42,158 nucleotides of DNA from a virus, in the IMG/VR virus record IMGVR_UViG_3300021378_000056, positions 1 through 42,158 of that record, one strand, 5' to 3'. The notes under the pieces are model-generated. The model worked only from the letters and a program-made list of their open reading frames with translations. It searched no databases and had not been told where the DNA came from. Each line of letters opens with the position of its first letter. Position 1 is the first letter of the stretch. Of the stretch, positions 1-4,742 are shown in pieces. The position numbers and the translations under genes were made by a program.

Positions 1-138
1 TACCTCAAGTTAGCACCTCTCGAGTCAGCAAACCTCATGTCAGCTTCTCTCAAGTTAGCAAACCTCAAGTTAGCATACCTCAAGTTAGCTCCTCTCAAGT
101 CAGCAAACCTCATGTCAGCATACCTCAAGTTAGCAAAC
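1..138. repeat. Terminal redundancy of the contig, copy 1
   Basis: Bases 1-138 match 42021-42158 with one difference (A at 126, C at 42146). Both copies lie inside the 15-bp tandem repeats of the pentapeptide gene, but they share irregular details such as the single CTCGAG variant, so the match is not just repeat periodicity. Joining the copies keeps the reading frame and gives one 245-aa protein. I read this as the overlap of a circular assembly, not as the natural direct terminal repeat. The mismatch would change Leu to Trp in one repeat unit and is probably an end-of-contig error. Confidence 0.85.
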
Positions 139-368
139 CTCAAGTCAACCCCTCTCAAGTCAGCAAACCTCAAGTCAGCACCTCTCAAGTCAGCTTGTCT
201 CAAGTCAGCAAACCTCAAGTCAGCATAACTCAAGTCAGCTTCTCTCAAGTCAGCAAAAACCAAAACAGCCCCAGCTACTACAGCTTTTTCTAATGCTTCT
301 TTTTTGTTTTCTGCTTCACAACTATAGATTATGCCTGAAGTATAGCTACTTTTAATCTCAATTAACAT
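1..368 (-). CDS. Pentapeptide-repeat protein, N-terminal part (continues at 42158)
   Basis: The start codon is at 368 and the frame runs open to base 1, then continues at the other contig end to the stop at 41651. After removing the 138-bp overlap the protein is 245 aa. Residues 1-38 form a non-repeat lead. Residues 39-163 are 25 uninterrupted pentapeptides of the A(D/N)LRx type. The last 82 residues are a separate C-terminal domain. Such repeats fold into a right-handed quadrilateral beta-helix, and in MfpA and Qnr this fold mimics DNA and binds gyrase. The place in the early region fits an anti-host or DNA-mimic role, but that is inference. The start overlaps the end of the upstream 68-aa gene by 7 bases. 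Confidence 0.85.
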   Translation of the reverse strand, partial: MLIEIKSSYTSGIIYSCEAENKKEALEKAVVAGAVLVFADLREADLSYADLRFADLRQADLRGADLRFADLRGVDLRFANLRYADMRFADLRGANLRYANLRFANLREADMRFADSRGANLR

Positions 369-568
369 TTGTCTTCTCCTTTTGGTTTATCTGCATAACT
401 TAAATACTGAGTTGTTATCGCTTTTCCACACTTACATTTTTCTATTGCATCATATTCAGGTCTTAGCTTCATTGCCCTATCTAAACCATATTCTCCGTTA
501 AGCTTCATTGAACCACTGACAAATATATATTCATGCAATCCGAAAAAGCATTTAATTGACTGCCACAT
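362..568 (-). CDS. Small cysteine-containing early protein, 68 aa
   Basis: Unknown function. The start is supported by an AAAGGA ribosome site 7 bases upstream. The protein has a Cys7-x4-His12 pair near the start, a Cys45-x-Cys47-Gly motif and a final Cys68, so it may bind zinc. This resembles short phage proteins with a C-x4-H start and a CxCG hook. It ends 7 bases inside the start of the pentapeptide gene, so the two are probably translationally coupled. It belongs to the early minus-strand operon. Confidence 0.7.
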   Translation of the reverse strand: MWQSIKCFFGLHEYIFVSGSMKLNGEYGLDRAMKLRPEYDAIEKCKCGKAITTQYLSYADKPKGEDKC

Positions 569-593
569 TATATATCCTTTCCTATTCTAAAGT

Positions 594-671
594 TTACCAA
601 TGATGCCATACATTTATAATTAATGCAACATCTGCAATAATTGCTAATAATAGCAAGAGTTTATTGTCCAT
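594..671 (-). CDS. Tiny membrane peptide, 25 aa
   Basis: A 25-codon frame begins inside the last codons of the 65-aa gene (11-base overlap) and ends at 594. The peptide starts MDNK, continues with a run of Leu, Ile, Ala and Val (residues 5-20) and ends in a Trp-His-His-Trp cluster, which looks like one membrane span. It fills an otherwise empty gap in a tightly packed operon. No clear Shine-Dalgarno is visible, so translation would depend on coupling to the gene before it. Two similar mini-membrane genes occur elsewhere in the early region. Function unknown. Confidence 0.5.
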   Translation of the reverse strand: MDNKLLLLLAIIADVALIINVWHHW

Positions 672-858
672 AATATTCTAGTAATACCTTACAGGCTTTA
701 ATAAGCTTTTTATGTTGTTTGATGTCGTCTATGTGCCAAGCATTAGTCAAAGCTTCTTTAGATTCTCTTAATTCCTTTTTCAGCATAGCAATAAATACTA
801 CCTCTTCAACCGTCTCACTACTATCAAAGTCTAATTCTAATTCTAATTCTAATTTCAT
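661..858 (-). CDS. Hypothetical early protein, 65 aa
   Basis: Unknown function. The start at 858 has an AAAGGGA ribosome site. The N-terminus is an acidic Leu-Glu alternation coded by a 6-bp tandem repeat. The rest looks alpha-helical, with a Lys-rich segment and a LLEYYG end. Short phage proteins with a similar KxxKAxxxLLEYYG tail are common in T7-like phages. It overlaps the 25-aa membrane peptide behind it. Predicted soluble. Confidence 0.65.
   Translation of the reverse strand: MKLELELELDFDSSETVEEVVFIAMLKKELRESKEALTNAWHIDDIKQHKKLIKACKVLLEYYGQ
831..854. repeat. Four tandem copies of a 6-bp unit
   Basis: CTAATT is repeated four times exactly. On the coding strand this gives in-frame Leu-Glu pairs at residues 2-9 of the 65-aa early protein. 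Because the unit is two codons, slippage would change length without breaking the frame. Confidence 0.8.
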
Positions 859-872
859 AATAATCCCTTTCG

Positions 873-1007
873 TTAAAATAAAGCATCTTCAAAATCATCC
901 CAGTTTACCACATAGTCAGGCGGAGTCAAATCAACTGCACCATCTGCAGGATAATCAAAGTATCTCACAACAACCCCATCATAGTCAAGATACGCATACT
1001 TAGACAT
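873..1007 (-). CDS. Small acidic early protein, 44 aa
   Basis: A 44-codon frame starts at 1007 with a strong AGAGGGG ribosome site and fills the gap between its neighbours. The protein is very acidic and aromatic: many Asp and Tyr, a DYDGVVVRYFDYP stretch and a WDDFEDALF end. I do not recognise a family. Good ribosome site, correct strand and operon spacing support a real gene. Acidic early phage proteins often bind host enzymes, but no target can be named. Confidence 0.6.
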   Translation of the reverse strand: MSKYAYLDYDGVVVRYFDYPADGAVDLTPPDYVVNWDDFEDALF

Positions 1008-1062
1008 CACTATAAACCCCTCTAATTTGCACACAATCGCTCTGTAACGCCAGTAACATAGG

Positions 1063-1263
1063 CTAACCCCTTAATGGCTTAATAAAAGTAGGTAAAGGTG
1101 CATCAGGTAAACCCCAAGTAAATGTTTCATGGGCATCATTAAATTGTAAGGTTATATAAGCCTCAAATTCATCAACCACAATCACCTCACCATTCTGCCA
1201 CTCTTGTGTGTATTCATTACGTACTAAGAACGGCATGCCTACTTTAACATCTTTAAATAACAT
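1063..1263 (-). CDS. Hypothetical early protein, 66 aa
   Basis: Unknown function. The start codon overlaps the stop of the upstream membrane peptide (TAATG), with AAGGGG upstream as ribosome site. The sequence (KVGMPFLVRN, GEVIVVDEFEAYITLQF) alternates hydrophobic and polar residues and looks like a small beta-barrel of the SH3 or KOW type. No catalytic motif is visible. Confidence 0.65.
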   Translation of the reverse strand: MLFKDVKVGMPFLVRNEYTQEWQNGEVIVVDEFEAYITLQFNDAHETFTWGLPDAPLPTFIKPLRG

Positions 1264-1364
1264 TACATCATCCCCTTGTCAAGCCACCCAGTTAACGCAC
1301 CGTGGAAAAAATAGATTAACACTGTAATTACAAAATATAATAACCAATCATGCTTTTGTTTCAT
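1263..1364 (-). CDS. Tiny membrane peptide, 33 aa
   Basis: A 33-codon frame begins at 1364 with a GTGAGG ribosome site and ends in a TAATG overlap with the next gene. The peptide has a charged start (MKQKHD), one hydrophobic span at about residues 7-24 (Trp, Leu, Phe, Val, Ile, Tyr) and a short polar tail. It is probably a single-span inner-membrane protein with the N-terminus inside. Function unknown; small early membrane proteins of phages often act in superinfection exclusion or on host membrane enzymes. Confidence 0.55.
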   Translation of the reverse strand: MKQKHDWLLYFVITVLIYFFHGALTGWLDKGMM

Positions 1365-1381
1365 TTAAAGCCTCACTTTCT

Positions 1382-1993
1382 CTATTTAATTAACTCTCTA
1401 ATATGAATCACGTCATTGTCACTATAGCATACCATACAATCTTGACATTTACCATGGCAATTTATCTCAGCTTTGGTTGGATTTTCTTTGCTATATACAC
1501 TGAATATTTTAATAAAATGCTTAGGTAGTTTTATGTCTTTGCTATCAACTTTAGCGTTGGAAAAAATCAATTTAAAATTAGCAGGTAAACTTCTTTTCGC
1601 TAATGTTTTATTAATGATGTCCTTACGCTTTGTCCATAGCACGAAACGGGTGCGCGGATTATCCAAGGCAATATTAATAAAGTTAATCATATGAGTTTCA
1701 TTAATCAATTCACCTGTACTATGAAACCTAAAAGCCAAGTCATTAATCCGAGGCAATTCATGACGCTCAAGTATACGACTGGCTAGTATATCGCTATTCT
1801 TTTGGATGTTTAAGCGCAAACCTTTATAAGCTTTTTCCATATTGGCGGCGTAACACTTTTTACAGATACTGTCCTGCTCACGCATCTTTTGGCAAAATGT
1901 ATTTTTTTCTACACTTGTGTTAAGGCTACGAAAACCTGCTAATTTACCTGATTGATTGTGGTTGGTTACTTTTAAGAATTCAATAGTTTGCAT
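1382..1993 (-). CDS. GP88-like cysteine-rich phage protein, 203 aa
   Basis: This is the first gene behind the early sigma-70-like promoter. It resembles the phage GP88 family: an N-terminal NHNQSGK segment, a first cysteine group (Cys34, Cys44, Cys47), a central FRFHSTGE motif at residues 88-95, an RFVLWTKR segment and a second cysteine group (Cys179, Cys183, Cys186, Cys189). The cysteines suggest a metal or iron-sulphur site. The biochemical role of this family is not known to me. A CTGGAG ribosome site supports the start at 1993. Its position suggests expression in the first minutes of infection. Confidence 0.65.
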   Translation of the reverse strand: MQTIEFLKVTNHNQSGKLAGFRSLNTSVEKNTFCQKMREQDSICKKCYAANMEKAYKGLRLNIQKNSDILASRILERHELPRINDLAFRFHSTGELINETHMINFINIALDNPRTRFVLWTKRKDIINKTLAKRSLPANFKLIFSNAKVDSKDIKLPKHFIKIFSVYSKENPTKAEINCHGKCQDCMVCYSDNDVIHIRELIK

Positions 1994-2036
1994 TTTATAT
2001 ACTCCAGTTAGTTTGATTGCTTACTGCATGTTTCAC

Positions 2037-2065
2037 ATTGTAGACACTTGGAATAACCATGTCAA
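2037..2065 (-). promoter_or_regulatory. Sigma-70-like early promoter
   Basis: On the minus strand TTGACA (2065-2060) is followed after exactly 17 bases by TACAAT (2042-2037), close to the bacterial consensus. A T-rich stretch just upstream could act as an UP element. The predicted start, near 2030, lies about 37 bases before the first early gene (ATG at 1993). This is where a T7-like phage needs a host-polymerase promoter, because the phage RNA polymerase gene lies at the far end of the early operon. Confidence 0.75.
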
Positions 2066-2214
2066 CACCTAAATGCAAAAAAGAGAAACTAATTGCATAA
2101 GTTGTTGTATTCATTGAGATATTTAAGTGCAAAAAAGACATGCCATATAAGCATATCATAGGTATATCTTTGTCTAACTCTTTGATTACATTGAGTATTC
2201 TCTTGGATAGGTGC

Positions 2215-2259
2215 AATAAAGATTCTCATATATATGTCTCTCGGCATACATAAAGAATC
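2215..2259 (-). terminator. Hairpin with U-rich tail, probable late terminator
   Basis: On the minus strand GATTCT (from 2259) pairs with AGAATC (ending at 2221). The stem continues, after a one-base bulge, through eight more pairs (TATGTATG against CATATATG, with G-U pairs). A TTTATT tract follows. It lies between the post-terminase region and the early promoter, so it probably ends late transcription or separates it from the early unit. An RNase III-type processing site is an alternative. Confidence 0.5.
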
Positions 2260-2359
2260 TATTGGTCTTGCTTAGGTATCGCTAGGATGACTAGCTGCTG
2301 GATGTCTCTAGGTTGTCTCTTGGCAGTCTCAGCGATGGCTTCGAGATGCATAAAGGAAG

Positions 2360-2412
2360 GCGCATGCGTGTACGCGTGTGTTTCTTTGTGACGCGTGTGT
2401 GTGTGCGTGTAT
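2360..2412. other. Alternating purine-pyrimidine (GT/GC) tract
   Basis: Apart from a short T-rich break at 2380-2387, nearly every step alternates purine and pyrimidine (GCGCATGCGTGTACGCGTGT and similar). It is much richer in G and C than the rest of the window. Such tracts can form left-handed Z-DNA under negative supercoiling. It lies in the suspected end region, upstream of a plus-strand TATAAT. Confidence 0.6.
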
Positions 2413-2415
2413 AAT
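2386..2415 (+). promoter_or_regulatory. Candidate plus-strand sigma-70-like promoter
   Basis: TTGTGA (2386-2391) is followed after 18 bases by a perfect TATAAT (2410-2415) on the plus strand, opposite to all genes. Downstream are a weak 5-bp stem (CTGAG 2450-2454 with CTCAG 2474-2478) and seven T at 2480-2486. Together they could make an RNA of about 65 bases. The -35 box is imperfect and the stem is short, so this is a candidate only. Confidence 0.3.
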
Positions 2416-2496
2416 ACTAAAGGAGTCGATGGGCTACGGGGGGCTGTCGCTGAGAATCACATGATGATACCCACTCAGATTTTTTTAGTATTTTTT

Positions 2497-2526
2497 AGGA
2501 AGCCCTAAGTAATCCTAGAGCCTCCT
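2497..2526 (-). promoter_or_regulatory. 13-bp RNA hairpin just behind pqqA
   Basis: Nine bases after the pqqA stop, the minus-strand RNA can form a 13-bp stem with an ATTA loop. Three of the pairs are G-U on the minus-strand RNA but would be A-C mismatches on the plus-strand RNA, so the structure is suited to the minus transcript. It is followed by A-rich, not U-rich, sequence, so it is probably a processing or stability element and not a terminator. Confidence 0.45.
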
Positions 2527-2535
2527 AGCTAATGC

Positions 2536-2607
2536 TTACTTGTTCATTACGTACATTGTAACTTCAAAGCCAAAACGCATTTCAGTAGCTGCTGGTGATG
2601 TCCACAT
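2536..2607 (-). CDS. pqqA: PqqA-like PQQ precursor peptide, 23 aa
   Basis: A 23-codon gene starts at 2607, with GGAG seven bases before the ATG, and stops at 2536. The peptide has the PqqA signature: Met1-Trp2, Pro5-Ala6, Arg11, Gly13, then Glu15-Val-Thr-Met-Tyr19, and Asn22 before a basic last residue. Length and the positions of Glu15 and Tyr19 equal those of the gammaproteobacterial PqqA I remember (Klebsiella, 23 aa). In that pathway the radical-SAM enzyme PqqE, with PqqD, joins these Glu and Tyr residues, and PqqB, PqqC and proteases finish pyrroloquinoline quinone. No pqqB-E gene is in the window, so host enzymes would be needed. It lies about 300 bases downstream of the third phage promoter, so it is probably expressed late. 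Small size would hide it from normal gene callers. Confidence 0.85.
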   Translation of the reverse strand: MWTSPAATEMRFGFEVTMYVMNK

Positions 2608-2826
2608 AGTATTTCTCCATATATTAAAATCATACAAGGTCTAGCTTGAGTCATCGAAATGATTACAGTTGACTAGAGAGTACGTAGTTGTCATCGAGAC
2701 TGCGTAAAGATTAAACATAAAACCTCGATGTAGAACCTACAGAAAACCTCGATATAAGATTTAAGGTAGGGGTAGTAGTAGTTAGTCTTTAAGACTGCCT
2801 ACGTAAAACCTAAAAGCAAAAGTGTT

Positions 2827-2870
2827 CTTAGAGTATACTTAGAGTATACTTAGAGTATACTTAAAGAATC
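2827..2870. repeat. 11-bp iterons (three exact copies plus one variant)
   Basis: CTTAGAGTATA occurs three times head to tail (2827-2859), followed by the variant CTTAAAGAATC (2860-2870) and a partial TTAAAGAG. The period is about one DNA turn. On the minus strand the unit reads AAGTATACTCT, close to AAGTATTCTTT at 36.0-36.1 kb. The array lies 30-80 bases inside the transcript of the third phage promoter. A role in replication initiation or end formation is possible. Confidence 0.7.
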
Positions 2871-2881
2871 TTAAAGAGTTC

Positions 2882-2896
2882 GGATATTATATATCC
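2882..2896. repeat. Perfect inverted repeat at the start of the last phage transcript
   Basis: GGATAT, three bases, ATATCC. It begins about 10 bases after the predicted start of the phage promoter at 2903-2925, so the RNA would carry a 6-bp hairpin near its 5' end. Such hairpins can stabilise phage mRNA. No U tract follows on the minus strand. Confidence 0.5.
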
Positions 2897-2902
2897 TCAC
2901 CC

Positions 2903-2925
2903 CTAGAATGTCCGTTCAAATGAAG
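2903..2925 (-). promoter_or_regulatory. Phage RNA polymerase promoter, copy 3 (right end)
   Basis: It shares the 18-base core TTTGAAYGGACATTMTAG with the sites at 25435-25457 and 36159-36181, here with C at Y and C at M, directed toward lower coordinates. It lies about 30 bases behind the large terminase stop, like the right-end promoter phiOR of T7. The bases after TAG are GGGTGAGG; a run of G is a favourable start for T7-type polymerases. Confidence 0.75.
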
Positions 2926-2952
2926 TGCTTAAGAAACAACAACTTACAACCA

Positions 2953-4647
2953 CTAATTAAAAGCTCTAATTCTTGATAAACTAGGCTTACTATTATGTTT
3001 TTTTTGCATACTCCTAAAGATATTAGCTCGTCTTTTAAGCTCATCTTCAATTTTCTTCTTCTTATAGATGTCCAAAGCATCATCAGAGTCCTGCTTTAAG
3101 ATACCATAGTCATTCCAAAACTGAACACCCATAGCCAATACATCAAGTCTATCGTCATGCACCAAAGCACCTCTATCATAAGTTATATGGCTTAGCTGAT
3201 AGATTAGGGAATAATAGATATTCTTAGGCTCAACTAGAGCAAACTCTACATCTTTCTTAATAGCACTATAGTCAAAGACTAGTCGATGCTGGTTCATCAA
3301 AGGTTCTAGAGTATCAATAATCCTCTTTTCCTTCTGAATATTGTTACGTATCTCTTCAGTAGCAACAGGATAGATAGCATTAAGCACAGGAGTTAGTAAG
3401 CTAGTAAACATACCATCACCAAAGTTACTCTCAACTACTACCTTATTGACTTTGTATTCCTGAGCTATCTGACTAAGCTTCACAAGGTTAGCTTCATCAT
3501 AACCACCTCGTAATCCACCAAATGCTGGTACAAATACTTTACCTAGTAGATGATTGACTACACACCACCCCATCTCATCCGTACCTCGACCACTAGGGTC
3601 AATGGCTAAGATACTACCTTCATAGTTACCATAGGACTCCTGTAAGCTAGGTCTCTGCAGCGTATCTCCAGTGAACCCTACGTTGGGTATGTCTTTAATA
3701 CTATCGTGGCTCTGAGAACTCCACATGAGCTTTGTAGGGGCTTGTTCAGGGGATAGGTCAGTAACAATTAAGTCACGTGTCTTTAAAGGATACTTTTCAG
3801 CATCACTTAATGTAGTATCAAGCATAAACTGTAGCTTAAAACCACTACGACCATAACTTAATTCCCTCTGATATAAGTCTTCATCTGAGAATCTTTCGTC
3901 AATAGACTTGTTTACAAGGGCGGGGTTGTTGTTGATGTCCTGTACGATGTAATCAGCTAGACAGCCTTGGTAACTCTCAATGTTATCAGGGTACTTAGCT
4001 GGGTAAATCCTAGTTACATAACCCTTATCTCTAAGGCGTGTATAGATTGACTCAGAAGTCTGAGGTGTACCTAGTACAAGTATCTGAGAGTTCTCAGAAG
4101 TCTGAAGGATAGCTTCGTATTCTGCCACTTGATTGAGTAAGTCTTGCCTACGTTTCTCAGTAGCACTATTGTTTTGTCCCTCAACGTCATCAGATATTAG
4201 TAAACTAGCACGATTACCCTGTAGCTGAGATGTAATACCTAAAGCTTTAACGCTAGGCTGAACCGATACCTCACAACCATTTACATCAAATGATATAACT
4301 GAGCTACGCTGGTCAGCTCTCGGAATCAAATGCTCCAAGATAGGCATAGTATCAATTAGTTTTCTAATAAAGATAGCAATGTTATCTGAGTGTGCACCTG
4401 ATTGTGAGATGATTAATATCTTTTCATTAGGATTACGTAGTAGTCGCCATGCTACGTAGGCTCCTGTAATCCAAGTTTTACCAATACCACGTAATGCTTC
4501 AAGCTGAGACCTTTTGTGTCCCTCTTGTAAGTAGTCTGCAATGTAATACTGCATTCGAGTTGGTGGTGGTAAACGTAGGTGCAACCAAGTATACTTAAGG
4601 AATACCTTAAAGTCTTGGATACAAGCCTTAGTTTCTTGTTGATTCAT
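2953..4647 (-). CDS. terL: Terminase large subunit, 564 aa
   Basis: ATPase-nuclease motor that packages DNA through the portal and cuts concatemers. The N-terminal ATPase has a Walker A segment LRGIGKT near residue 55 and a Walker B-like LLISDD near residue 150. The C-terminal nuclease shows acidic motifs AIDPSGRGTD, VVVESNFGDG and HDDRLDVLAMG. Length is close to T7 gp19 (586 aa). The start has an AAAGGA ribosome site. It is the last large gene of the virion unit, followed by a phage promoter and the suspected genome ends. Confidence 0.95.
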   Translation of the reverse strand: MNQQETKACIQDFKVFLKYTWLHLRLPPPTRMQYYIADYLQEGHKRSQLEALRGIGKTWITGAYVAWRLLRNPNEKILIISQSGAHSDNIAIFIRKLIDTMPILEHLIPRADQRSSVISFDVNGCEVSVQPSVKALGITSQLQGNRASLLISDDVEGQNNSATEKRRQDLLNQVAEYEAILQTSENSQILVLGTPQTSESIYTRLRDKGYVTRIYPAKYPDNIESYQGCLADYIVQDINNNPALVNKSIDERFSDEDLYQRELSYGRSGFKLQFMLDTTLSDAEKYPLKTRDLIVTDLSPEQAPTKLMWSSQSHDSIKDIPNVGFTGDTLQRPSLQESYGNYEGSILAIDPSGRGTDEMGWCVVNHLLGKVFVPAFGGLRGGYDEANLVKLSQIAQEYKVNKVVVESNFGDGMFTSLLTPVLNAIYPVATEEIRNNIQKEKRIIDTLEPLMNQHRLVFDYSAIKKDVEFALVEPKNIYYSLIYQLSHITYDRGALVHDDRLDVLAMGVQFWNDYGILKQDSDDALDIYKKKKIEDELKRRANIFRSMQKKHNSKPSLSRIRAFN

Positions 4648-4678
4648 ACTGTTCCTTTGTGTTTAAAGACGCTTCAGA

Positions 4679-4731
4679 GAGCCTACAAGCCCTTATCTTA
4701 TAGTCGCCTATAGGGTAGGGTAGGTAGGCTC
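4679..4731 (-). promoter_or_regulatory. Stem-loop between small and large terminase genes
   Basis: GAGCCTAC (4731-4724) pairs perfectly with GTAGGCTC (4686-4679) on the minus strand, enclosing a 37-base loop with further short pairings (CCCT with AGGG). No U tract follows. T7 mRNAs are cut by RNase III at similar intergenic stems; this may be such a site or a regulator of terminase balance. Confidence 0.35.
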
Positions 4732-4742
4732 GAGAAAAGCCC

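Larger units (their letters stand above)
2217..2952. other. Terminal non-coding region, likely to contain the physical genome ends
   Basis: This 736-bp stretch follows the large terminase and holds only a 23-aa gene (2536-2607). It contains a phage promoter (2903-2925), an inverted repeat (2882-2896), 11-bp iterons (2827-2870), scattered AACCT-type repeats (about 2720-2820), a 13-bp hairpin (2497-2526), a GT/GC alternating tract (2360-2412) and a terminator (2215-2259). In T7 the direct terminal repeat and the right-end promoter lie in the same place relative to the terminase. The real DNA ends therefore probably lie here; the circular assembly cannot show them. Confidence 0.55.

Noticed and set aside
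37-228. 63-codon plus-strand frame of Leu-Lys-Ser-Ala repeats
   Set aside because: Antisense reading of the pentapeptide repeats.
1-250. 15-bp tandem repeats resembling an array
   Set aside because: Not CRISPR: no spacers; each unit codes one pentapeptide in frame.
719-1003. 94-codon plus-strand frame over two small early genes
   Set aside because: Opposite to the operon, no ribosome site, Ser/Asn/His-rich low complexity from antisense reading.
1995-2216. 73-codon minus-strand frame before the GP88-like gene
   Set aside because: It starts at TTG without a ribosome site and runs across the sigma-70 promoter and the downstream gene's ribosome site. The two FLHL segments come from a T-rich direct repeat.
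2259-2351. 30-codon minus-strand frame starting at an ATG in the terminal region
   Set aside because: It looks protein-like but has no ribosome site, and its end runs into the terminator hairpin.
2429-2464. 10-codon plus-strand frame with AAAGGAG behind the plus-strand TATAAT
   Set aside because: Too short to support, although site and spacing are good; kept only as part of the small RNA idea.
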